Source of the DNA: Phycisphaerae bacterium
Lineage (GTDB): Bacteria > Planctomycetota > Phycisphaerae > WQYP01
Direction: 5' to 3'
Assembly: GCA_013044065.1 (NCBI GenBank)
Contig: JABEVA010000069.1
Location: 1-10,588 of the forward strand
Length of the DNA: 10,588 nt
The notes below the pieces were generated by a model. The model ran no database searches and was not told the origin of the DNA. It saw only the letters and a list, made by a program, of their open reading frames with translations. Of the stretch, positions 1 through 7,640 are shown in pieces (the stretch's first letter is position 1; each line of letters begins with the position of its first letter). Position numbers and translations under genes: made by a program.

Positions 1-25
1 AGATAAATAAAAAAGGATACCCCCC

Positions 26-56
26 CTTGGCCATCTTGGCCCACTTGGCCCCCTTG
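26..56. repeat. 9-bp tandem repeat cluster, CTTGGCC type
   Basis: Consecutive units CTTGGCCAT, CTTGGCCCA and CTTGGCCCC are followed by a broken CTTG unit. The 16-mer at 26-41 recurs exactly at 122-137, and the 16-mer at 41-56 recurs exactly at 97-112. The two blocks therefore reappear in swapped order about 60 bp downstream. Confidence 0.75.
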
Positions 57-96
57 AAATTAAGTGGCAATTTAGAAAGGACTTATAGAAATGACA

Positions 97-148
97 CCAC
101 TTGGCCCCCTTGCCCCGCTAACTTGGCCATCTTGGCCTCCTTGCCCGG
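97..148. repeat. Second CTTGGCC-type 9-bp repeat cluster
   Basis: Units CTTGGCCCC (100-108) and CTTGCCCCG (109-117) are followed after a short break by CTTGGCCAT (122-130), CTTGGCCTC (131-139) and CTTGCCCGG (140-148). Both 16-mers of the 26-56 cluster occur here without mismatch, which implies a duplication rather than chance composition. A small GTCGC/GCGAC inverted repeat follows immediately at 148-161. Confidence 0.7.
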
Positions 149-251
149 TCGCCGCAGCGACAGATCTCCACCCGCGCAGTGTGCCAAACCTCCTGAATTC
201 TGTCTCCTGACTCCTGCGGCGCAGCCGCATCAACCCGGAGAATTAAAAATG

Positions 252-281
252 TTTGATAATCTTGATAATCTTGATAACCTT
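252..281. repeat. 9-bp tandem repeat, CTTGATAAT type
   Basis: Three head-to-tail units (TTTGATAAT, CTTGATAAT, CTTGATAAC) start at 252, 261 and 270. The unit length and the CTTG start match the GC-rich clusters at 26-148, but the interior is AT-rich. A further copy at 335-343 takes part in an inverted repeat with 315-325. Confidence 0.75.
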
Positions 282-314
282 ACCCCAAAACCCCAACAAA
301 ACCAACCATTTGTC

Positions 315-346
315 AAGATTATCAACGCAAAATTCTTGATAATCTT
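315..346. repeat. Inverted repeat built from CTTGATAAT units
   Basis: The arm AAGATTATCAA at 315-325 is the exact reverse complement of TTGATAATCTT at 336-346, giving an 11-bp stem with a 10-nt loop. The arms are the same sequence as the direct repeat at 252-281, so one unit has been inverted. There is no T-run typical of an intrinsic terminator, and no gene ends just before it. Confidence 0.7.
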
Positions 347-388
347 ACCCGTCGCCGTCACCCTGCGTACCTCTGCGTCCGGAGTTTA

Positions 389-406
389 TCCCGATGTCTG
401 TCGGGA
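389..406. repeat. Short palindrome TCCCGA/TCGGGA
   Basis: Arms TCCCGA (389-394) and TCGGGA (401-406) flank the 6-nt loop TGTCTG. The same arm sequence closes the larger hairpin at 451-480, so the two may be relatives in one family of palindromic intergenic elements. Confidence 0.5.
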
Positions 407-434
407 CGGTGAATCATCGTCGTCCCCCCGTTGA

Positions 435-446
435 GGCATGGATGCC
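435..446. repeat. Small inverted repeat GGCAT/ATGCC
   Basis: A 5-bp perfect stem with a 2-nt loop lies between the palindromes at 389-406 and 451-480. It is short enough to be chance, and is listed because three hairpins fall within about 90 bp. Confidence 0.3.
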
Positions 447-450
447 GAAA

Positions 451-480
451 TCCCGATGCGACAGGAGTCGCTAATCGGGA
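451..480. repeat. 12-bp-stem hairpin (REP-like palindrome)
   Basis: TCCCGAT (451-457) pairs with ATCGGGA (474-480), and GCGAC (458-462) pairs with GTCGC (467-471). The 4-nt loop is AGGA and the only irregularity is a 2-nt TA bulge at 472-473. The stem is 12 bp and GC-rich. No poly-T follows and no gene ends upstream, so an intrinsic terminator is unlikely. A dispersed REP-type element is the better guess, by inference. Confidence 0.65.
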
Positions 481-504
481 CTCCTGACTCCTTGCAAAAA
501 AATT

Positions 505-539
505 CTGTTGATCTTGTCGATCTTGACAATCTTCCCCCG
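505..539. repeat. Fourth 9-bp repeat cluster, CTTGnnnAT
   Basis: Units CTTGTCGAT (513-521) and CTTGACAAT (522-530) are flanked by degenerate copies (CTGTTGAT before, CTTCCCCCG after). They keep the 9-bp period and the CTTG...AT skeleton of the upstream clusters while the three middle bases vary. Confidence 0.65.
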
Positions 540-780
540 CGCAGCGTTGATTGCGCCGTGTTCCTTAGGCTCTGCTGCCCATCTGCTCCAAACTCTCCTG
601 GTAGCGCCGATGCCGCCGCCCCCTCCGTCGAAAAACCACCGCCTCGAGCCTCGTGCCTTGGTATTCTCGTTCTTAAGCGATGCCCGCAGAACGCTGATCG
701 CGAGCCTGCCACAGCTTATCGCCGCACCGTCACCGTGCGCTGGCTGGATAAACCAGCGGCACTGGCACATAATATGCGCC

Positions 781-2262
781 ATGCTGCCAAGTCCCATCTT
801 TATCGGCACCGCCCTATTTGTGCTGGGGGCCTGCATTGGCAGCTTTTTAAACGTGGTAATTTGGCGCTCGGCTTATCTGGGCCAACCCGTAACCTTCGCC
901 GGCAAGACGGCCGGACTTAGCATGAGCTGGCCACCATCGCATTGTCCAAACTGCCACACTGCCATTCCGTGGTATTTGAATATACCGGTTTTGGCGTGGC
1001 TGTGGCTGCGGGGACGCTGTGCTACCTGCCGCCAAAAAATTCCCGTCCGCTACCCGCTGGTGGAACTGGCAACCGGCCTGTCCTTTGCCGGGCTTTACCT
1101 GGCCTACTTTCACAGCGGGTGGGGCCAACCACTGGGCCTGGGCGGGACGAAGTTTCCGCACATCATTGCGGCTGTTTTTTCCGTCGGGGCCGGCCACCAG
1201 CACTTTCATGGCATTTTTGACGGCGGCATTACCTTAGCCCTGGATCTGATTTTGGTGGCCGTGCTTTTTGCGGCTTCCGGTATTGACGCGGATTGGTATG
1301 AAATTCCCACGGCTCTAACCCACCTTCTTCTGGCCGCGGGTCTGCTGGCTTCGTTGTTTGGTTTACAGCCCGGCTTGCCGGCCGTAAATCCGGCGGGAAT
1401 TGCGGGCCGAATGGCGATAGGTGGAACGGCGGGGCTGTTGGTGTCTTTAGGGCTGTTATGGTCAGGCGTTTTGCCCCGAAGTTTTTCGCAGGTTGTCCGG
1501 GCTTCGTCCGATACCGGCACCACCGAAGGCGACGCCCCTGGACCCGGGCGGACCATTGCTCCCATGCCCGGACCTAAACAAACCTGGCCCTCTATGGTTG
1601 CGGCCTTGCTGATTCTCTTGATGGTGGCCGCAGCCTGGCTTTGGGCCTCCGGTACCAGCGCCGCCCTGATCATGCTGATTGCGGCGATGCTCCTGTTTCT
1701 GCTGGGCATACTGCCCCGTTCAAACGAAGCCGCGGATGAAACGCAGCAAGTGTTGGAAGAATCGGCGGCTCCGAGCGCGCGGCGGGAGATTCTTAAGGAA
1801 TTGCTTTTTCTCGTCCCTCCGGCGGCCCTGGCGGCAGTGGCGGCTTTTATTCCATTTTCGCTGCCTCATGCGGCCTGGTTGCAACGGGCGCTTGGCGTGC
1901 TCCTGGGAATGCTTTTGGGAGGCGCATTGATCTGGCTGACTAGAATTTTGGGCACACTGGCGTTTAACAAAGTGGCCATGGGCCTGGGTGATGTGCACCT
2001 GATGGCCGCCATCGGTGCAGTGGTGGGAACGCGGCTGGTTCTGCCCATATTTTTCATAGCTCCCGTACTAGGCTTGCTCTGGGCCATTGTTTTAAAATTT
2101 ATGGGCAAACCCAATGTATTGCCTTATGGACCCTGGCTAAGCATGGCGGCGATTCTGGCTTTGCTCATTGGTTGGCCCATTGAACATTGGTACCTGCTGA
2201 AGATATTCGCCGCCTCCGCTGCGCCCGTGGTTGTGCCAATGCATTGGCCCGGCACACCGTAA
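781..2262 (+). CDS. Prepilin peptidase (type IV leader peptidase, A24 family) with long central insert
   Basis: A polytopic inner-membrane aspartic protease that cleaves, and in many bacteria N-methylates, prepilins and pseudopilins of type IV pili or type II secretion systems. The 493-residue product opens with a membrane segment ending GSFLNVVIWR (residues 20-29). It then has the tetracysteine zinc site C55-x2-C58 and C80-x2-C83, with family residues YPLVELATG at 91-99. The two catalytic aspartates are seen as D169 or D171 in GIDADWYEIP and D404 in GLGDVHLMAA. The late YGPWLSMAA (449-457) matches the family FGP motif. About 235 residues separate the two catalytic motifs, against about 65 in classical enzymes. 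The insert carries extra hydrophobic segments (about 271-310) and a charged loop (312-340). The start at 781 is the ATG placed correctly before the first membrane helix; the frame is open upstream to 508, but that extension is proline-rich and unlike the family. No clear Shine-Dalgarno precedes 781. No pilin gene is adjacent. Confidence 0.92.
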   Translation: MLPSPIFIGTALFVLGACIGSFLNVVIWRSAYLGQPVTFAGKTAGLSMSWPPSHCPNCHTAIPWYLNIPVLAWLWLRGRCATCRQKIPVRYPLVELATGLSFAGLYLAYFHSGWGQPLGLGGTKFPHIIAAVFSVGAGHQHFHGIFDGGITLALDLILVAVLFAASGIDADWYEIPTALTHLLLAAGLLASLFGLQPGLPAVNPAGIAGRMAIGGTAGLLVSLGLLWSGVLPRSFSQVVRASSDTGTTEGDAPGPGRTIAPMPGPKQTWPSMVAALLILLMVAAAWLWASGTSAALIMLIAAMLLFLLGILPRSNEAADETQQVLEESAAPSARREILKELLFLVPPAALAAVAAFIPFSLPHAAWLQRALGVLLGMLLGGALIWLTRILGTLAFNKVAMGLGDVHLMAAIGAVVGTRLVLPIFFIAPVLGLLWAIVLKFMGKPNVLPYGPWLSMAAILALLIGWPIEHWYLLKIFAASAAPVVVPMHWPGTP

Positions 2263-2313
2263 AAAGGCTGAATTCGGCAGCGGAACATTTTGGCCCGAGG
2301 CTCGCAATAGCAC
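2263..2313. other. Convergent gene junction
   Basis: Only 51 bp separate the stop of the plus-strand peptidase gene from the stop of the minus-strand HEAT-repeat gene. Apart from a weak GC-plus-GAATTC palindrome near 2268-2279, I see no stem followed by a T-run, so how transcription from either side is stopped is not evident. Confidence 0.5.
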
Positions 2314-3930
2314 CTACGGTTTAGGATGGGACTTGGCCGCAGGCAGCGGCAGACCATTCAACAAGGCTGGGGTTTGGTGGGTGAGTTTGGCGTAATACCA
2401 TCCGGCCACGGCACGAAAGCCGTCGCTGCGGTCCACACTCCCCAGGCATACCCGGGCCAAGAGAGGTACGGCCTGCCGTGTTCCTTCCCGGCCTAAAATA
2501 ATGGCCGCATATTGGCCTATACGGCGGTCGCGGTTCTTAAGCAACGACGGGAGCACGGGTAAAATGAGCGGCGTAAAATTGTGTTGTCGGCTGCGGATCA
2601 TGCCCACCAGCACCGATTCCACAATTCCACGCTCCGACGAGTTCAAAAATCCGGCAAGCAGCCGGCGATCCGCGGCCGAATCGGTCTGGGCCAACTGCTG
2701 GGCGGCCAACACTCCCCGGGCATAATCTTGCGTGCGATCACCATCCACAATGGTGGACAATTTCACCAGTGCCGCCAGCAATGGTGTTTTGTGCGGCGTA
2801 GCGGGTTCACTGCAATAACTGATAACCCAGTTGAGAAATATCGGCTGGCCCTGGTTAATCAGGCGTAACAGATCCAGGGTTGGATTTCGTCCGGACGCGG
2901 CGACGACGGCCGTTTGCGCTATTGCCCGGAGTAAAGGCGAACGGGTCTTTTGCAGCGCAGCAATATCCGCAGCTTTGATCAGGTGCGCATATTGAATGGC
3001 GGTCAAGCCTGCTTCAATGCGATCAACTACGCCCTTGGCCTCCCCGATAGCCTGGCCGAGAAGCACCGCCCCCGCCGGTTCGTTCATCCTTAACAGGGCC
3101 CGAATAGCGCTAAGCCGGGTGTCGAATCCGCTGTGCGGATTTTTGGCAATCAGCAGCAACCAGGGCTTGGCCGCCTCAATTTTTTCGCTCGCGACGCGCA
3201 GCAGCAACAGTCGCTTGATGCGCCGCAACCGCGGACTATGGTGCCCCGCCAATTCCGCCAGTACCGCCAATCCTTTGCGAATCTGATCTGAGTGACGAGT
3301 TTGCAGCAAGGTCATGGCGGCATAATAACGGACGCTCGGGCGGCTGCTGGCCAAGGTTTGATCCAGCATAGGCAGAACCAGTTTTGGATGCCTCTTGACC
3401 AGCACCGCCGCTGCCATCATGCGCTGCGCCGGCTGCGGAGCCTTGGTCAAAAGCTGCCGCAGCTGGGCCTGAGATAACTTGCCGTTCTGCATGGCCTCGG
3501 CCAAGGCTGGCGTGATAAGCCGGGTATCCACATTGGCCAGCAACTTTCCCAGATGCAGCAGCTTGGGATCCTGAGTTACGTAATTGGCGTCCACCAGCCC
3601 CAGCAGTTGTAACCGGGGATCTTTGGAGGCACTAAGCTTGAGAAAAAATGGTGCCAAAGCGGGGTCTCGGGTGGCACGCAAATTCAGCAGCATCTGCGCT
3701 CCAGGACCGTTAAAGCTAAAGGCCTGAGTAAAAAACTTTTGCGTTTGCCTGATCACCGGGTCGTTCACTGCTGGAGCCACAGCCTGAGTTGCCGGCGGCA
3801 AGGCCCAAGCATGGCCGCAGAGCAGGATAGCTGACGCCAAAGTCATCCGGCGGACAGCCACGATGCCGTTCCACAATCTGGAAATTGCGTTGGAGGTATT
3901 TGCGTTGTTCGGTGCGGCCATGGTGTTCAC
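2314..3930 (-). CDS. Exported HEAT-repeat (alpha-solenoid) protein
   Basis: The product is about 538 residues from the GTG at 3930. That start is preferred because GAGGAG lies 8 nt upstream; a TTG at 3936 is too close to that site and an ATG at 3921 is too far. The N terminus has RR followed by a hydrophobic stretch (about residues 29-40) ending in AWA before LPPA, a plausible signal peptidase I site near residue 43, so export is likely. The rest is helical and made of degenerate HEAT-type repeats. Clear examples begin at PSVRYYAAMTLL, SPRLRRIKRLLLL, FDTRLSAIRALL and RRIGQYAAIILGREG, each a pair of amphipathic helices with the usual Arg/Asp turn. Such solenoids are protein-binding scaffolds, and no catalytic motif is visible. 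The gene lies 84 bp behind nrdJ on the same strand and may be co-transcribed. A link to nucleotide metabolism is not evident for an exported protein. Confidence 0.75.
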   Translation of the reverse strand: MNTMAAPNNANTSNAISRLWNGIVAVRRMTLASAILLCGHAWALPPATQAVAPAVNDPVIRQTQKFFTQAFSFNGPGAQMLLNLRATRDPALAPFFLKLSASKDPRLQLLGLVDANYVTQDPKLLHLGKLLANVDTRLITPALAEAMQNGKLSQAQLRQLLTKAPQPAQRMMAAAVLVKRHPKLVLPMLDQTLASSRPSVRYYAAMTLLQTRHSDQIRKGLAVLAELAGHHSPRLRRIKRLLLLRVASEKIEAAKPWLLLIAKNPHSGFDTRLSAIRALLRMNEPAGAVLLGQAIGEAKGVVDRIEAGLTAIQYAHLIKAADIAALQKTRSPLLRAIAQTAVVAASGRNPTLDLLRLINQGQPIFLNWVISYCSEPATPHKTPLLAALVKLSTIVDGDRTQDYARGVLAAQQLAQTDSAADRRLLAGFLNSSERGIVESVLVGMIRSRQHNFTPLILPVLPSLLKNRDRRIGQYAAIILGREGTRQAVPLLARVCLGSVDRSDGFRAVAGWYYAKLTHQTPALLNGLPLPAAKSHPKP

Positions 3931-3990
3931 GGGCAATTCTCCTCAAGCCAAGCAGAGAATTGTCCCCGTGAACCCGCTGCACTGCAACTG

Positions 3991-4011
3991 CCGGCCCGCA
4001 TCGCAGGCCGG
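3991..4011 (-). other. GC hairpin in the nrdJ-to-HEAT gap
   Basis: Arms CCGGCC (3991-3996) and GGCCGG (4006-4011) form a 6-bp stem with a 9-nt loop just after the nrdJ stop. No T-run follows in the minus-strand direction, so it is at best an attenuator or mRNA 3'-end stabiliser, and it could be chance in GC-rich DNA. Confidence 0.3.
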
Positions 4012-4014
4012 GTG

Positions 4015-7000
4015 CTATGAACATCCCATGGAATTACCACAGTTCAAGCACTTGTAACAACTGCCATTGCGTACCGTAATACTGCCGCAGGTACACATCG
4101 GAGCATCGCCCATTAACGTAGCCATTTGCTGCGATAACGCCGCTGCCGCCGTGGGGGTTGCCGGAAATGCAATCCGGGAGTTAGCGGTCCCCAAGGCGGC
4201 CGCAGCTGGTCCCTGGCCGCCAGTACTGATTTTGGCAGCCCCATTGCCGACTGCTAAATGTGCCTCTTGAGAGCCATGGCCGTTGCCGTTTCCATGGCCG
4301 TTTTGGGCATCCATGGCCGATCCCGCAGCGGCTGCGATACGGTTGCCCAGCGGGGCGTCGTGCGTCCGTGGGGTTTCGCCGCCACCATGGCCGTGGTCAT
4401 GGCCGGTACCATTACCGTCGATGGTGGTGTGGGTTGGATTCGCCGCCGAGGCGTGACCAGGATCACGCTGCGGCGCATTGGCAGCGCGGTATCCCGGCAT
4501 AAACTGCATGCCCAGCCAGCGCACCAAATAATCGATGGGACTTTTGGCAAAAGGCATGTCCGGATTAGCGGTCATACCGGATGGTTCAAAACGCATGTGT
4601 TCAAACTTGCGCACAATGGCCTCCAGCGGCACACCATACTGCAAATTCAAAGACACCAGGGTGGCAATCGTATCCATCAGCCCACCGACCGTGCTGCCCT
4701 GCTTGGCCATGGTGATAAATACTTCGCCCGGACTGCCATCTTCAAACAAACCGCAAGTGAGGTAGCCTTCGTGGCGGTCAATGCTGAATTTGTGGGTAAT
4801 ACTGGGCCGGGTATCAGGCAAGCGCCGGCGCATGGGACGATAAACCACTTTTTCCACGACGCGTTCCACAGTACTTGAACCGTGTTGGGCGGAAATTTTA
4901 CTACCCAGAGTCTCAGCACCACCCATGGGAATGGTTCCGTCACCCAATAAGCTCGGACTTGGGTCGCCGCAGACCGCGCAAGCCGCCACGGCCTCCACTT
5001 TCAGGGCGTCAACTTCCGCATCGTCGGCGGCATCATCATCGGCCGTGCTGTTGAGCGGCTGACTGAGCTTGGAACCATCACGGTACAGGGCTACCGCCTT
5101 AAGCCCCAGCTTCCAACTTTCACGATAGGCTTCTTCAATGTCGCCGATACTGACTTCATTGGGCAAGTTGATGGTTTTGCTGATGGCCCCGCTAATAAAG
5201 GGCTGGGCAGCGGCCATCATTTTGATGTGTCCGTGGTGATGAATGAATCTTTTGCCTCTGCGGCCGCAACGGTTGGCGCAATCGAAGACACTTAAGTGTT
5301 CCTCTTTCAGATGAGGTGCACCTTCCACGGTCTGACAACCGCAGATGGCATCGTTGGCCAGGCGGATTTGCCGTTTGGTGAAACCCAGCGCCCGCAGGAG
5401 GTTAAACGATGGATGCCGCCATTGTTCGGCAGCAAACCCCAGGCGAGTCATCGTCGCCTCACCAAGGGAAAATGGAGAAAAGGCGAAGGCCAGCTCGAAA
5501 ACCGAAGGGAGGCATGCTTCGATTTTAGCTAGTTCGTCATCCGTGAAGCCCTTCGCCTTTAGTGTCTCCTGGTTGATAACAGTGCTGCCTTTGAGGGTCA
5601 GCGTGCCTAACACGTAGGTGAGAATGTCTTTTACCTGTGCCGGTGTGTAGCCCAGATTTTTCAGGGCCGGCTCAATGGACTGATTGGCAATTTTGAAATA
5701 GCCGCCGCCAGCCAGCTTCTTGAACTTCACCAGGGCAAAATCCGGCTCCACGCCGGTGGTGTCGCAGTCCATCAGCAAGCCGATGGTGCCCGTGGGCGCA
5801 ATGACCGTGGTCTGGGCATTGCGATAACCGTATTGTTCACCCAATGTCACAGCCCGATTCCAGGCCTCATGGGCGGCCTTCAGCAGATCTGGGGTGGCGG
5901 GGGCAGAGTTAAATTGGGACCCAGCAATTTCCACCGGCTTGATCGCCAGATTCTCATACACACCGCCGGCCTGGGCTGCGGCCCGGTGATTGCGCATCAC
6001 GCGAAGCATATCCTGTCGATTGCGGTGATATCCCGGAAACGGCCCGAGTTCACCCGCCATTTCCGCTGAAGCCGCATAGCTTTCCGCCGTCATCAGCGCG
6101 GTGATGGCTCCGCAAATGGCCCGGGCTTTATCGCTGTCATAAGCAATACCCGCCACCATCAACATCGTGCCGATGTTGGCATAACCAAGGCCCAGCGTGC
6201 GGTATTCGTAGCTCAAGCGGGCGATTTCCCGGCTCGGATATGCGGCCATAAGCACCGATATTTCCAGCACCATCGTCCAGAGACGGCATGCGTGCTGAAA
6301 TCCGGCGATGTCGAATTCGCGGCTCTCGGGATTGAAAAATTTCATCAAGTTGATGGACGCCAGATTGCATGCGGTGTTATCCAGAAACATATATTCGCTG
6401 CATGGATTGCTGGCATTGATGCGGCCGCTTTGCGGGCAGGTGTGCCATTCGTTGATGGTGTCATCGTATTGCACGCCGGGGTCCGCGCAGCGCCAGGCGG
6501 CAAAGGCGATTTGTTGCCACAAGTCGCGGGCTTTCATGGTTTTGTGAAGTTTTTTATCGGTGCGCCGTATCAAATTCCAAGTACCGTCCTTTTCCACTGC
6601 TTCAATAAAACGATGCGGCACACGCACGGAATTGTTGGAATTCTGGCCCGACACAGTGGCATAGGCTTCCCCATTAAAATCATAATCCAGGCGAAGGTGC
6701 AGCTTTTCCGCAAGCTCCCGTTGATCTTTGGGCAGATGCTTGACACCTTCCACCATGGCCGCAACCTTGATCTCTTCCCGCACTTTCCAGTTGATAAAGT
6801 CTTCAATGTCCGGATGATCCAGATCCAGGCACACCATTTTGGCCGCCCGGCGCGTGGTACCGCCCGATTTAATGGCACCGGCGGCCCGATCCCCAATCTT
6901 CAAAAAGCTCATCAGACCCGAAGATTTCCCGCCTCCGGAGAGGGCTTCATTTTCCCCACGGACCTTGGAGAAATTGGCTCCCGTACCGGATCCATACTTG

Positions 7001-7626
7001 AAAAGACGGGCTTCCCGAACCCATAAGTCCATGATTCCGCCTTCATTGACCAGATCATCGTCGACACTCTGGATAAAACAGGCATGTGGCTGCGGATGGC
7101 TGTACGCATCCGTGGCCTGTTCCAACTGATGGGATTTGGGATTAACGTACCAATGGCCCTGGGACGGACCAGTCATGCCGTAGGCGAAATTCAATCCGGT
7201 GTTAAACCACTGCGGCGAATTAGGGGCCGCCATCTGCTGCAACAGCATGTGCGCAAGCTCGTCATAAAAACATTGGGCATCTTCGGGCGAATCAAAATAA
7301 CCATACTCCCGGCCCCATTGCGTCCAGCAACCCGCCAGCCGATGCACCACCTGCCGGACCGATGTTTCCGGACCCTTTTTCTGTACGCCTTGGTCATCGA
7401 GAATCGGCTGACCCTTGGCATCCACCTGTGGAACACCGGCTTTGCGGAAATATTTGCTGACCATAATATCCGTGGCCAACTGCGACCAGTCCGCCGGGAC
7501 TTCGGCGTCTTTCATTTCAAATACCACCGATCCATCCACATTGGTGATGCGGCTGGACCGCCGGGTAAATTCCACGGTCGAATAAACATCCGTGCCGACC
7601 TTGGTAAAACGACGGGAGATTTTCAT
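4015..7626 (-). CDS. nrdJ: Adenosylcobalamin-dependent (class II) ribonucleotide reductase
   Basis: Reduces ribonucleotides to deoxyribonucleotides in the cytoplasm, using adenosylcobalamin to make the active-site thiyl radical, so it needs no oxygen. The 1203-residue product shows the catalytic set: C183 in HACFIQSVDDDL and C420 in DNTACNLASINL (redox pair), and N407-P-C409-S-E411 (radical cysteine plus general acid/base N and E). The C409 to C420 spacing of 11 is as in characterised class II enzymes. APTGTIG (610-616) fits the substrate phosphate loop. After the barrel, which ends near GLKAVALYRDGSK (841-853), come an acidic segment with a CAVC motif (883-886), a TSCPD module (about 942-1045) and a G/N/H/D-rich linker (about 1049-1175). 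The C-terminal cluster is C1178, C1180, C1190, C1193, C1196 and C1202, probably a zinc ribbon and redox tail. No N-terminal ATP cone or intein is seen. The ATG at 7626 has AAAGGAG 7 nt upstream. It lies 34 bp after dcd, implying one transcript. Confidence 0.96.
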   Translation of the reverse strand: MKISRRFTKVGTDVYSTVEFTRRSSRITNVDGSVVFEMKDAEVPADWSQLATDIMVSKYFRKAGVPQVDAKGQPILDDQGVQKKGPETSVRQVVHRLAGCWTQWGREYGYFDSPEDAQCFYDELAHMLLQQMAAPNSPQWFNTGLNFAYGMTGPSQGHWYVNPKSHQLEQATDAYSHPQPHACFIQSVDDDLVNEGGIMDLWVREARLFKYGSGTGANFSKVRGENEALSGGGKSSGLMSFLKIGDRAAGAIKSGGTTRRAAKMVCLDLDHPDIEDFINWKVREEIKVAAMVEGVKHLPKDQRELAEKLHLRLDYDFNGEAYATVSGQNSNNSVRVPHRFIEAVEKDGTWNLIRRTDKKLHKTMKARDLWQQIAFAAWRCADPGVQYDDTINEWHTCPQSGRINASNPCSEYMFLDNTACNLASINLMKFFNPESREFDIAGFQHACRLWTMVLEISVLMAAYPSREIARLSYEYRTLGLGYANIGTMLMVAGIAYDSDKARAICGAITALMTAESYAASAEMAGELGPFPGYHRNRQDMLRVMRNHRAAAQAGGVYENLAIKPVEIAGSQFNSAPATPDLLKAAHEAWNRAVTLGEQYGYRNAQTTVIAPTGTIGLLMDCDTTGVEPDFALVKFKKLAGGGYFKIANQSIEPALKNLGYTPAQVKDILTYVLGTLTLKGSTVINQETLKAKGFTDDELAKIEACLPSVFELAFAFSPFSLGEATMTRLGFAAEQWRHPSFNLLRALGFTKRQIRLANDAICGCQTVEGAPHLKEEHLSVFDCANRCGRRGKRFIHHHGHIKMMAAAQPFISGAISKTINLPNEVSIGDIEEAYRESWKLGLKAVALYRDGSKLSQPLNSTADDDAADDAEVDALKVEAVAACAVCGDPSPSLLGDGTIPMGGAETLGSKISAQHGSSTVERVVEKVVYRPMRRRLPDTRPSITHKFSIDRHEGYLTCGLFEDGSPGEVFITMAKQGSTVGGLMDTIATLVSLNLQYGVPLEAIVRKFEHMRFEPSGMTANPDMPFAKSPIDYLVRWLGMQFMPGYRAANAPQRDPGHASAANPTHTTIDGNGTGHDHGHGGGETPRTHDAPLGNRIAAAAGSAMDAQNGHGNGNGHGSQEAHLAVGNGAAKISTGGQGPAAAALGTANSRIAFPATPTAAAALSQQMATLMGDAPMCTCGSITVRNGSCYKCLNCGNSMGCS

Positions 7627-7633
7627 AGACGGA

Positions 7634-7640
7634 CTCCTTT
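7634..7640 (-). promoter_or_regulatory. nrdJ ribosome binding site
   Basis: AAAGGAG on the minus strand, 7 nt before the ATG at 7626. It fixes the nrdJ start and indicates independent, efficient initiation downstream of dcd. Confidence 0.85.

Larger units (their letters stand above)
1..780. other. Repeat-rich intergenic spacer, no credible gene
   Basis: No reading frame here looks like a real protein. The open frames consist of low-complexity or proline/serine-rich translations, and where they cross the short repeats they give strings such as LDNLDNLDNL. The stretch instead holds four clusters of a 9-bp repeat (about 26-56, 100-148, 252-281 and 505-539). It also holds inverted repeats at 148-161, 215-229, 315-346, 389-406, 435-446 and 451-480, and two copies of the phrase CTCCTGACTCCT (205-216 and 480-491). 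An ATG at 249 follows a purine-rich CGGAG, but the 61-residue frame it opens is dominated by the repeat and resembles nothing I know. I see no clear promoter for the downstream peptidase gene. Confidence 0.7.

Noticed and set aside
26..148. CRISPR-like array
   Set aside because: Units are 9 bp and contiguous with no spacers of constant length, and there are no cas genes nearby.
27..434. A 135-codon open frame over the 5' repeat region
   Set aside because: Its translation is driven by the 9-bp repeats (LDNLDNLDNL) and lacks any domain or convincing ribosome site for its start.
741..773. Promoter for the prepilin peptidase ending in CATAAT (768-773)
   Set aside because: No -35 element lies at a workable distance, and the implied transcript would be almost leaderless.
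508..780. N-terminal extension of the prepilin peptidase
   Set aside because: It is proline-rich, crosses the repeat cluster, and would put about 90 residues before the first membrane helix where the family has almost none.
3807..3850. Lipoprotein signal in the HEAT-repeat protein
   Set aside because: The cysteine follows LL and lacks the small residue at -1 required for a lipobox; the AWA site after it fits signal peptidase I.
6292..7026. A 244-codon plus-strand frame inside nrdJ
   Set aside because: It is antisense to conserved NrdJ catalytic sequence and is explained by the codon bias of that gene.
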